DNA of 64,000 bases from Phocaeicola massiliensis B84634 = Timone 84634 = DSM 17679 = JCM 13223 (lineage in GTDB: Bacteria > Bacteroidota > Bacteroidia > Bacteroidales > Bacteroidaceae): contig NZ_KB905472.1 of NCBI RefSeq assembly GCF_000382445.1, forward strand, positions 1,875,283 through 1,939,282, read 5' to 3'. Of this stretch, positions 1-8,132 are shown piece after piece. A program made the translations under genes and the position numbers. The notes under the pieces are model-generated. The model was not told the origin of the DNA and did no database searches. It saw only the letters and a program-made list of their open reading frames with translations. Within the stretch, counting starts at the first letter, position 1, and the number at the start of each line of letters is the position of its first letter.

Positions 1-95
1 TTGAAACGGACGCGAGGACTTAATGGCTGTCTTACGAATCAAAAGTCCATTTCTCTTGTAGGTAGCACTTCGGGAATGGAGTTGCGGATTTAAGG
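1..95. mobile_element. Right end of an IS1380-type insertion sequence, cut by the window edge
   Basis: These 95 bases are identical to 25789-25883, the right end of the complete IS at 24293-25883, in the same orientation. The element ends at 95 with the terminal inverted repeat GTTGCGGATTTAAGG (81-95). The next five bases, TTATT (96-100), are the candidate target duplication, but the partner copy lies outside the window. Insertion here interrupted the glycosyltransferase/deacetylase gene to the right and gave it a new, IS-derived stop. Confidence 0.92.
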
Positions 96-1483
96 TTATT
101 AATTTTTCCCATATATTCAGAACATACAAAAACTGTTGCGGTATAGCCGTATTTGTTCATTATTGGCAGGGCATTGTATAATAGTCCTATATACCCATCA
201 TCAAATGTACATACGATATACCTATTCCGTTCTGACATAGATAAAGACATATAATCCTTCATAGAGCATAATTTGTATCCTGCTATAGAAACGTCTTCGC
301 AGAATTTCTTAAAAACTTCAACAGGTGTAGTAATATTGTCATGTTTCTCTCCTGCTACATCATGAAGAGAAACAGATATTATTGTGTTTAATTCAGGTGT
401 AAGCCTTTCTTTGATATTCCTATTTAAAAGTTTAGACCAAATTTCTTTTACTTTTATTTTTGATACTTCCGAAAAAAATGATTCATAAACTTTTTGGTAC
501 TTTTCAGTCGCAAATGGATCTGAAAGCATGTCGTGTATTTCTATTGCCATTTTCTCTGGGTCAAAAGAAGAAAATACCATTTGTGGAAATTGTTCTCTAG
601 CAAATTCTGCAACAAATCCTGTATTAGTTATCATTACAGGTATTCCCTGTGACATACTATCAGTAACAGAATTACCCATACCTTCGCATACTGATGTTTG
701 TATATATAACTGCCAATTCTTTTGAATTGACCTAAATTCGTTCCTTGATTTTACACCTAAAAAAATTATATTTGAATCTACTCCAAGAAATTTAATACGT
801 TGTTGGTATTGAGATAATACATCTTCATCTACATCTCCTACTACTTCAAGTTGTATTTTCTCTTCATACTTTTTATTATATAATGCAACCAATTCAATAA
901 GACGACTAAGACCTTTCTTTTCATTCATGTGTGATGCTCCACAACCAATACACAATCTTGGATATGAAAATGGCTTTACGTTCACATTTAATCTCGATGC
1001 AAAATTTGGAATAACATTTGCTCTTATATTCTTACGTGTTAATAGCTTTACATTTTCAGCCAATTCTTCTGACAGACATATTATTCTTTCTGCTATATTT
1101 ATAGAGTAGTTCAAATAATAGCAAGATTCATAATCCCATTTTGCCAGGTTCCCATCAGAACCACGCAGCATCAACCAAAATCTTATATTGGATTTACCTG
1201 CCAAAAGTGCTGCATAATAACCATTAAAACCTCCACCAAAAGCAATTAAAAGTTGTGTATTCTCAATATTTTTTAAATCCTGCTTTAATTTGGCTTCATA
1301 TGCTAAATTTTTCCCCAATCTGTTGTTATATCCTCCGTGAATTACATCGCAATTATATAAGCCTGAAGATAATATAGACACATCATGTCCAAGTTCTTTA
1401 AGTAAAAGATGGTATTGAACACAACTATAAGATAAGCCTCCACCTTCAACTGAGTATTCATTTGTTACAATTGTGATTTTCAT
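32..1483 (-). pseudogene. Glycosyltransferase (GT4-like) fused to a polysaccharide deacetylase domain, truncated by an IS
   Basis: The N-terminal ~350 residues look like a GT-B glycosyltransferase of the GT4 group: a glycine-rich N-terminal sugar-nucleotide fold and the C-terminal donor-site stretch CEGMGNSVTDSMSQGIPV (residues 266-283). From about residue 366 a second, NodB-type polysaccharide deacetylase domain starts, with SLHDV (372-376) and the metal-site motif TFDDGY (426-431). Native sequence ends near residue 462, where the insertion sequence begins at base 95; the last ~21 residues are encoded by the IS end. The deacetylase domain therefore lacks its C-terminal half and probably is inactive, while the transferase half could still fold. 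It is the most distal gene of the leftward glycan operon seen here, one base after the methyltransferase gene. The acceptor and sugar cannot be told. Confidence 0.8.
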
Positions 1484-1484
1484 T

Positions 1485-2114
1485 TTAATGTTGAATTACA
1501 TATAATTTTTTTGTTCGTTTATTTATTGGGTAGCGATATGTTTGATACCAATGAATAGAAGCTTGTGGAAACATATCACGTATATCATTCTCAGTTAATC
1601 TTATGCAATAAGGAAAGTTATCGTCTGGTATGTCATATTCTGGATCAATAACTTCAAGTAAAAAAACTTTTGGTTTCCCTGCATATATATAGAAATCAAG
1701 CATTTTATTTATATAATCATTTTTTGTAACACAATCATCAGCATAGGCACAGTTGACTAGAACAAGTATGTCAGCATTTTCATATTTTTGAGGGTATTTA
1801 TTACAGACTATAATATCTCTCCTTCCAAATAAATATTCTATTTTTTTTATCGCGATCTCACACATTTGTTCATCCATCTCATATGCTCTCACATATTTAA
1901 ATCCAAGATAGCACATGATGCTTGTTACATCTCCCTGACCACAGCCAACCTCTATAATTTTACTATTTCTATCAAATTTCTTCAGTTCAAGAAAAACTTT
2001 TTCCCAATAAAGTGGAAATTTTTGTTCGCAAAACTGGTTGCTCCATGACCGACGGTAATTTGCCGGTATATATCGAGAATTGTAGCTAACTAACATATTG
2101 TGAAGTTGTTCCAT
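1485..2114 (-). CDS. SAM-dependent methyltransferase (class I fold)
   Basis: This 209-residue protein carries a class I methyltransferase SAM-binding motif, IIEVGCGQGD, at about residues 53-62, followed by an acidic position in YEMDEQM at the end of the second strand. The post-I region NADILVLVNCAYADD fits motif II. Its start overlaps the end of the upstream radical SAM gene by 25 bases, so the two are probably translationally coupled. Context suggests it methylates a sugar, a glycan or another product of the radical SAM enzymes. The substrate is not visible from the sequence, and small-molecule or protein methylation cannot be excluded. Confidence 0.75.
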   Translation of the reverse strand: MEQLHNMLVSYNSRYIPANYRRSWSNQFCEQKFPLYWEKVFLELKKFDRNSKIIEVGCGQGDVTSIMCYLGFKYVRAYEMDEQMCEIAIKKIEYLFGRRDIIVCNKYPQKYENADILVLVNCAYADDCVTKNDYINKMLDFYIYAGKPKVFLLEVIDPEYDIPDDNFPYCIRLTENDIRDMFPQASIHWYQTYRYPINKRTKKLYVIQH

Positions 2115-2962
2115 AATTCTTGTAATTGATTTTTCACTAATTGGAAACCTTGATTAAATTGTAATTTAATAGTAGAATCCTTTAGAATACATGTTTGTGC
2201 AGCTAAATTAGGATGTATCCTCAATTCTGCAAAGTTCCTACAAGTTTTAATATCACTGTAGAAACATGGTGAATCTATATAGAGCACAGATGTAAAATGT
2301 CCATCCTTTTTTAAACTCCATTTTAAGGCTCCAGATTTCTTATCTTTAAAATCCACAGAATATCTATTGAGAATAGGAATAATAAAGTCTTTGTATTTAT
2401 AACTATCTCTATTCCCAATTTGAGGTAGCAATTTTAATGGAAGCTCATTTTCTATGGCAAATAATATTATTCTTTCGTATTTTTGAACATCAGCATTTTG
2501 CACTACTGTATTAAGTCCAACATCTATATTTGCTTCCTTACATAATTTTATATTTTGAAGAATTGTATCTTTATTTCCATTGCCTGTACTTTCTTTAAAT
2601 GATTTTTCATCAACATATGGGAATTGAATATTGAATTTCACACGTGTTCTTGCCAACCTTTTTATTTGACTCTGGCTTATAAGAGAAAGATTGGTAGCGC
2701 AACTTATATCACATTTAAGATGCGTATCCGCATATTCAATCATGTTGACAATATGTTTGTTAATAAAAGGTTCGCCACCACTTATATTTAATTCTTCAAT
2801 ATCTTCTGTGGTCAGTAAATCTACAAGCATTTTAAAATCTTCTAATGTCATAAAATCGTTTTTAGTAGATTTATCTTGACCTTCGTTATGACAAAATGGG
2901 CATCTATAATTACATTTATTTGTAACCAACACTCTATATTTAGTCCATCTTATATTTCCCAT
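2090..2962 (-). CDS. Radical SAM protein, MoaA-like fold
   Basis: A 290-residue radical SAM enzyme. The cluster motif CNYRCPFC is at residues 17-24 (Cx3Cx2C) and the SAM-contacting glycine motif SGGEPF follows near residue 60. Extra cysteines in the C-terminal third (CFYSDIKTC, then a further Cys in AAQTC) could hold an auxiliary iron-sulfur cluster, as in MoaA and SPASM-type proteins, although the spacing is not the MoaA one. The start codon shares one base with the last base of the upstream radical SAM gene. In family terms it would generate a 5'-deoxyadenosyl radical; the substrate is unknown and is probably linked to the sugar pathway encoded next to it. Confidence 0.8.
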   Translation of the reverse strand: MGNIRWTKYRVLVTNKCNYRCPFCHNEGQDKSTKNDFMTLEDFKMLVDLLTTEDIEELNISGGEPFINKHIVNMIEYADTHLKCDISCATNLSLISQSQIKRLARTRVKFNIQFPYVDEKSFKESTGNGNKDTILQNIKLCKEANIDVGLNTVVQNADVQKYERIILFAIENELPLKLLPQIGNRDSYKYKDFIIPILNRYSVDFKDKKSGALKWSLKKDGHFTSVLYIDSPCFYSDIKTCRNFAELRIHPNLAAQTCILKDSTIKLQFNQGFQLVKNQLQELWNNFTIC

Positions 2963-4077
2963 CAGCTTAATATTATTTTAGTGTTATAATATTTTACAAG
3001 TTCATTCATGTGCTCGCCTAAAAGATCTTGACCATCAGCATTATACATCTCAACAGGGAGAAACATTACATCATTCTTAGATGGTTTAAATTGCTCACGA
3101 ATATCTCTGTGATTTAAAAGTCCTGCAACTGATACTGAGCCACCATACAAATGATTTTGTATAAGATTCGTTTTTACATTAGGCATGTTCTTAAAAGCTT
3201 TTGTAAAATACTCATATCCAGAAAGAGGACAAATTAAATTAACGAAGATGTCTTCAGAGAAGTTAGCAATAACAGCCTTTATTTTTTTTATACGTTCATC
3301 TGCATCAATAAAATATTCATTATTACCTCCTCTAAATACATCTTTCAGGATTGGAACAGTAAATATGACATTAGGGTAATTCGCCTTAACCCATGTTATA
3401 CACTTTTCATAATTATCTATACATTTTTGCGATAATTGCTTTAATCTTGGTTGAGAAATAGCAGTATGTTCCATTCTTCTAACAAGGATCTGGCGCACTC
3501 TTTTATGTACTCCTAATTCATGTAGAAGTTCTAAGTCTCTCTTTATCTCTTCAAGATTTCCAGTAAACATTAAAGTACACTTATTTAATGGAGCATATTT
3601 AAGAAGGAACATTGTACGCTCTCTTTCAGAACGTGGTATAATTGCCTCTCTCTGTTCTTGCATTGTAATTAACGATAAGTCTACTCCATAATTAGAAATT
3701 GAATTCAGGAAATCAACTTTATCTTCTCTAATATATGCACCTGTTGTAACAGTGGTTATCTTTTTTTGTGGGAAATAATCAGATGCTATTTTTATGAAGT
3801 CATATATCTTCGGATGAAGAAATGGATCAGTATGAGGAGCAACCAATACACCTGCTCCAAGTCGGACATAATTTACATTTGAATTAATGTATTTAAATCC
3901 GTTAATCAAATCTTCTTCATCTATCATTGGTATCTTAGGATATTGTCCGAGATAAGAGTCAGTGTGTACTTTACAAAACACACATCCTATGCCGCAATAC
4001 TTACTTAATATAGGAATATTGCCAAATGTCGCTATTTCCATACGGAAAGCATCAAACTGTTCTTTATCTAGTACCAT
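2962..4077 (-). CDS. Radical SAM protein with DUF512-like C-terminal segment
   Basis: 371 residues. The N-terminal region holds CGIGCVFC (about residues 28-35), a Cx3Cx2C radical SAM cluster motif. The C-terminal part contains GGSVSVAGLLNHRDI followed by DVMFLPVEMYNADGQDLL. This resembles the end of DUF512-family iron-sulfur proteins, where a G-x-VTVAGLL-x-G-x-D block precedes a 'P-x-x-M ... FLDD' block. DUF512 proteins normally have an N-terminal PDZ-like part, which is absent here. The gene overlaps its upstream neighbour by one base and is the second of four consecutive radical SAM genes. Catalytic role is unknown; it could act on a glycan precursor or on a protein. Confidence 0.72.
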   Translation of the reverse strand: MVLDKEQFDAFRMEIATFGNIPILSKYCGIGCVFCKVHTDSYLGQYPKIPMIDEEDLINGFKYINSNVNYVRLGAGVLVAPHTDPFLHPKIYDFIKIASDYFPQKKITTVTTGAYIREDKVDFLNSISNYGVDLSLITMQEQREAIIPRSERERTMFLLKYAPLNKCTLMFTGNLEEIKRDLELLHELGVHKRVRQILVRRMEHTAISQPRLKQLSQKCIDNYEKCITWVKANYPNVIFTVPILKDVFRGGNNEYFIDADERIKKIKAVIANFSEDIFVNLICPLSGYEYFTKAFKNMPNVKTNLIQNHLYGGSVSVAGLLNHRDIREQFKPSKNDVMFLPVEMYNADGQDLLGEHMNELVKYYNTKIILS

Positions 4078-4910
4078 TATACTTGTTCTTTTTGCCAGTT
4101 ATTTATCCAGGTCGTATCAGGCTCCTTAAAAAGCTCTGAATTTTGATTTATCAAAGTCTGCCATGCTAAGCCAATATATTTGAGATCCTGTTTTTGTGGA
4201 TCTTTTGAAATAATTGACTTATAATTTTCTATTGCTGATACACAAATAGAACAAACATCCTTTTCGAAATCAGAATCAAAAAACATATTTATATCTTCTG
4301 GCAAATATTTCAAAAAGCGTTTGTGGTTCATCTGTGAAACATACATAGCTGGGAAACAAGCAGCTGTATATGAAAACCCATAAACAGAATATTGTATCCC
4401 GCAAACACCAATTCTATCGCATTTATTTACTCTCAAATTCATATCAATTGGACTTATTGTTATGTTTCTGTGCTTGACATTTTTAATACTATATACTTCA
4501 TCTTTTGTTAATATCCCTCCTTTCGATTTTATCATGTCACCTATGCATATAGGTGAATAGACTAGATATTTCTTACTTTTCTCTGTAGGTATAACTGTAC
4601 CATTTGTTACAATATTGATATTATCGGCAAACCCCTCTAAAATCAATGTTTCAAAACAACATATCGCATAGTCCAAAATTTTGGAGAGCAAAGGTTCACC
4701 TCCAATTATTCTTAGAAGTCCGACTTTCCCCTTGGGGTTTGCTTTGATTTGAGAACATAAAAAATCAATATGTTTTTTTTCCATATCTTTGTGCTCTCTT
4801 ACAACACCATACATTGACTCTGCGTTACAAAGTCTATTGCAATGCCTGCAATGTAAATTACATCGGTGCGTTATGTCAATTTCTATTGTTAACTTATTTG
4901 GATAATTCAT
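4077..4910 (-). CDS. Radical SAM protein
   Basis: 277 residues, with CNLHCRHC (residues 17-24) as the Cx3Cx2C cluster motif and IGGEPLL near residue 70 as the SAM-binding glycine motif. There are further cysteines in the second half (NKCDRIGVCG and VCSICV), which may bind an extra cluster. It is shorter than typical SPASM proteins. It overlaps the upstream gene by 17 bases. Like its neighbours it probably does radical chemistry on a nucleotide sugar or a glycan intermediate, but this is inferred only from the operon. Confidence 0.78.
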   Translation of the reverse strand: MNYPNKLTIEIDITHRCNLHCRHCNRLCNAESMYGVVREHKDMEKKHIDFLCSQIKANPKGKVGLLRIIGGEPLLSKILDYAICCFETLILEGFADNINIVTNGTVIPTEKSKKYLVYSPICIGDMIKSKGGILTKDEVYSIKNVKHRNITISPIDMNLRVNKCDRIGVCGIQYSVYGFSYTAACFPAMYVSQMNHKRFLKYLPEDINMFFDSDFEKDVCSICVSAIENYKSIISKDPQKQDLKYIGLAWQTLINQNSELFKEPDTTWINNWQKEQV

Positions 4911-5889
4911 TTTTCTTTAATGCAGTTGGAACGTATCTATTGTATTGCTCTAACCCCTCTAAAGTCAAAGTATTCTTTAATATCTTTTGATAGTTAGGAC
5001 AATATAAGCAGGGTAGTTCTGGTGGACATTCGGTCCCTTCAAATAATACCCTTACAAGAGTTCTAAATGTTTCACTATTAGTCCATTCCTCTATACTCTT
5101 GTTTGTTATGCTACCTAATGTTTTCCATTTATTTACACTGCACCCCAATATGTCGCCATTCCAATTAATTTGGGGACTTGAGAAACAATGATAACAAGGA
5201 ATCTTATACTCCTTTTTGTGTAGTTCTTTATATTCTTGTCTATCAGCAACCCCTAAGCCACTCTCTTTTCTAACAAATTCTTTATCTATAACTGGTGAAA
5301 ATGTCGAATAGTTCAATTTAGGATTGAATGCCATATTATATTTTTCGCACAGTTTTTTAACAAGTGGTAGTTCGTGCTCGTTATGCCCAAGGATTACAAA
5401 CTGCCATGATAATCTTGGATATTCAGAATGATATTTATTCTTATAAAAGTTTAATCTCTCTATATTATGGAATACCTTTTCTAGATTTCCTCTTACTCTA
5501 TATTTCTCATATGTTTCTTGTGTCGCTCCATCTATAGACAAATTTAAGTACTCAACTTTATATTTAACCAAATATTCTAGTACTAAGTCATCAACATCAT
5601 TGAAATTAGTTCCATTGCCACAATATAAAACTATATTGTGTTCATAAGCATATTTAATGATTTGAGCAATATCCTTATTTAAAAAAATCTCACCCCAATT
5701 CGACATCTCAATACGCTTGATTTGTGGATTATTATTGACAAAATCCACAAACTGTTCTATTTTAAACTGACCTTTACCAACAATACCTTTATGCGTGATT
5801 CCTTTGGATGTTGAACACTCCACACAACGCAATTGACATATAGTTGAAAGGTCTATAGAAGCTTCAGTTATTTTAGGCAGAATAATCAT
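4894..5889 (-). CDS. Radical SAM/SPASM domain protein
   Basis: 331 residues from the ATG at 5889; an in-frame TTG three codons upstream is the other possible start. The N-terminus has CQLRCVEC (Cx3Cx2C). The C-terminal region has the SPASM pattern: CYHCFSSPQINWNGDILGC, then a TECPPELPCLYC cysteine group. SPASM enzymes carry auxiliary 4Fe-4S clusters and act on peptides, sugars (for example BtrN-type dehydrogenases) or activating-enzyme targets. No precursor peptide gene is visible in this operon and sugar genes flank it, so a carbohydrate substrate is more likely. The first codons overlap the end of the epimerase gene by 17 bases. Confidence 0.78.
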   Translation of the reverse strand: MIILPKITEASIDLSTICQLRCVECSTSKGITHKGIVGKGQFKIEQFVDFVNNNPQIKRIEMSNWGEIFLNKDIAQIIKYAYEHNIVLYCGNGTNFNDVDDLVLEYLVKYKVEYLNLSIDGATQETYEKYRVRGNLEKVFHNIERLNFYKNKYHSEYPRLSWQFVILGHNEHELPLVKKLCEKYNMAFNPKLNYSTFSPVIDKEFVRKESGLGVADRQEYKELHKKEYKIPCYHCFSSPQINWNGDILGCSVNKWKTLGSITNKSIEEWTNSETFRTLVRVLFEGTECPPELPCLYCPNYQKILKNTLTLEGLEQYNRYVPTALKKNELSK

Positions 5890-6847
5890 AATTCTCAAAA
5901 TAATCGATTGTTTTTAAAAGTCCTTCTTTTAATGATACCAACGGACGCCAATTAGTTTTAGTTATAATCTTTGTTATATCAGGCTTCCTTTTATAAGGAT
6001 CATCTTGAAGTTTTTCTTTGTATATAATTTTAGATTTTGAATCAAGTGTTCGTATTATTGTTTCTGCAACCTCACTAATAGTATATTCTTCATTGGGATT
6101 TCCAATATTAATGGGGTAAGTATAAATATCATCAAGATTCATCACATTATAAATGGCCTCTAACAGATCATCAATATACATGAAGCTTCTTGTCTGTTTG
6201 CCATCACCATAAATAATGAGATCTCTGTTATGTAGTGAACGATAAATGAATTCTGGGATAGCTCTACCATCACAAATATCCATGTATGGCCCGTAAGTAT
6301 TAAAAATTCTTATGATTTTCACTTTCACATTATATAATCGATGATAATCCATGCACAAAGTTTCTGCCGTTCTTTTACCTTCATCATAACATGCCCGAGG
6401 TCCTGTACAAGAGACATTGCCACAATACGATTCATTAAGGATATCACAAGCTGGATCTCCATAGACTTCACTTGTTGATGCTTGTAATAACACAATATCC
6501 TCCTTCTTTGCATACTGTAGTAAATTATACACTCCAAGGACAGATGTTAACAATGTATCAATAGGTCTTGCATAATATGCTTTAGGAGACGCTATACTAG
6601 CAAGATTGATGATCGCATCTATATCTGAAGGGAGTATCTTAAAATCAAATGTTTTAATATCTTGTTCTATAAAATGAAACCGTTCACAATGCAACAAATC
6701 TTTAACATTTTCAATTTTACCTGTAATTAAATTGTCTAGGCACCATATAGAAACACCATCATTTATTAGTTTCCGGCAAAGATTTGAGCCAATAAATCCA
6801 GCTCCACCGGTGACTAATATATTTTTATATCTAATATCAGTATTCAT
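5873..6847 (-). CDS. NAD-dependent nucleotide-sugar epimerase/decarboxylase, UDP-xylose-synthase-like
   Basis: A 324-residue extended short-chain dehydrogenase. It has the Rossmann motif GGAGFIGSN near the N-terminus, the catalytic serine context ASTSEVYGDP, and the YxxxK pair inside ACYDEGKR. The ACYDEGKR.AE segment with the following IFNTYGPYM block is characteristic of UDP-glucuronate decarboxylases (UXS), which turn a UDP-uronic acid into UDP-xylose. The upstream dehydrogenase is of the UDP-HexNAc type, so the substrate may instead be a UDP-N-acetylhexosaminuronic acid. The gene overlaps the upstream radical SAM gene by four bases (ATGA). Another extended-SDR reaction such as 4-epimerization remains possible. 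Confidence 0.82.
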   Translation of the reverse strand: MNTDIRYKNILVTGGAGFIGSNLCRKLINDGVSIWCLDNLITGKIENVKDLLHCERFHFIEQDIKTFDFKILPSDIDAIINLASIASPKAYYARPIDTLLTSVLGVYNLLQYAKKEDIVLLQASTSEVYGDPACDILNESYCGNVSCTGPRACYDEGKRTAETLCMDYHRLYNVKVKIIRIFNTYGPYMDICDGRAIPEFIYRSLHNRDLIIYGDGKQTRSFMYIDDLLEAIYNVMNLDDIYTYPINIGNPNEEYTISEVAETIIRTLDSKSKIIYKEKLQDDPYKRKPDITKIITKTNWRPLVSLKEGLLKTIDYFENYDYSA

Positions 6848-8130
6848 ATGACATCATATCTTTTAAGTACATCAATGTGTTTTTGAGATATATTGAAACC
6901 TGCTTCGTCTGCAGAGATCTTCCTATTATATTTAGCCCACTCTTCATTGGATTTTGGAATTATCCATCCTGATGCAACTACTTCTTGAAAAAACTCAGTA
7001 CCTGGATAAGGGTTATAGCATTTTGGACCATCTATTTTTATATTTGAATATTCTTCAAGTTCTCTTGTTAGAGAAAGTGTTGCTTCTAAATCTTCTGGAG
7101 ATTCATTAGGTAAAAGTATCATGAATGACAGGTCAACGTTCATACCCATATTATGACACATTTGCATTTTTTCCCGTACCTGTTTAACAGTTATGCCCTT
7201 GTGCATTCTTTTCAGCATTCTATCTGAACCAGACTCAATACCTATATATAATTTAGCCACATTAGCTTTTAAAGCTCTTTCCACCATTTTTTCGTTTACT
7301 CTATTTAAATCCAATTCGACAGATGAAGGCATTTTATATTTTTCAATGATAGTCCAAGCACGTTCAGGATCCACAAATATATTGTCATCATAAAACATCC
7401 ATCCGGTGATACCATAATTCTCAATTAAGAAATCCATTTCTCTATATACAGAAGTTAGAGAATATGGTCTCCATTTCGAATTATTAACCACGGTGTTATA
7501 GCAAAATGCACATTTTTTCACACAGCCCTTACTAGTCATAAATGGCAGAATTTTGCCAGGTATATAGTTTTTCCTCTTAACCACCGGTTTATCGACATAT
7601 TTCTTTATGTCCAGCAATTCAAATGGATGATATCCTAGTTGAGATAACTCAACAAGTGGAGGTAAAGGACTAATAATGACCTCTCCGTTTTTTTTATAAC
7701 ACAGTCCACGAACATTATCAGCTTTAATTTTCCCGATTCTCCATTGATAAAACTCATATAAATTACATTCTGCTTCACCTCTTAGAACTGCGTCCACATA
7801 ACATTCCTTTAAAACTACTTCTGGTAATAAACTTGCATGAGTCCCCGCCCAATATACAAATATGCCTAGGTTATGTAACATTTTTGATGCTTCTATTGCT
7901 GATAAAAGATTTGGAGATGTCATTACTGAGAATCCGACCGCCAATGCATCTTTACAAATTTCAGATAATTCGGCCAATGATTCATTAGTATTTATAATAT
8001 GACGTACAACAACGTCAACATTGTTCCTGACTAATACAGATGCAGCTATTAATAAGCCAAAAGGAGGTGAGAATTGTCTTCTAACTTTTTCAGTGTCATT
8101 TTCGATATTTACTAAAACAATATGACTCAT
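6844..8130 (-). CDS. B12-binding-domain-type radical SAM protein
   Basis: 428 residues. Residues 1 to about 165 form a Rossmann-like domain as in cobalamin-binding radical SAM proteins (PPFGLLIAASVL start, then GFSVMTS and a WAGTHASLLPE segment), but the classical DxHxxG cobalamin motif is absent, as is common in this radical SAM class. The catalytic domain holds GCVKKCAFC (Cx3Cx2C) and continues with YDDNIFVD and YIGIESGSD, typical of the BchE/MiaB-like superfamily. Known members do methylations, cyclizations or dehydrations on unactivated carbons. Its place between the dehydrogenase and the epimerase suggests work on an activated or assembled sugar; this is inference. Confidence 0.8.
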   Translation of the reverse strand: MSHIVLVNIENDTEKVRRQFSPPFGLLIAASVLVRNNVDVVVRHIINTNESLAELSEICKDALAVGFSVMTSPNLLSAIEASKMLHNLGIFVYWAGTHASLLPEVVLKECYVDAVLRGEAECNLYEFYQWRIGKIKADNVRGLCYKKNGEVIISPLPPLVELSQLGYHPFELLDIKKYVDKPVVKRKNYIPGKILPFMTSKGCVKKCAFCYNTVVNNSKWRPYSLTSVYREMDFLIENYGITGWMFYDDNIFVDPERAWTIIEKYKMPSSVELDLNRVNEKMVERALKANVAKLYIGIESGSDRMLKRMHKGITVKQVREKMQMCHNMGMNVDLSFMILLPNESPEDLEATLSLTRELEEYSNIKIDGPKCYNPYPGTEFFQEVVASGWIIPKSNEEWAKYNRKISADEAGFNISQKHIDVLKRYDVI

Positions 8131-8132
8131 GA

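Noticed and set aside
2090..5889. RiPP (modified peptide) cluster as an explanation of the radical SAM genes
   Set aside because: No short precursor gene fits into the overlapping gene order. It could still lie left of the window, so the idea is set aside rather than disproved.
6844..8130. Classical cobalamin-binding motif in the B12-type radical SAM protein
   Set aside because: No DxHxxG is present. The call relies on the fold-like N-terminus and the radical SAM motif only.
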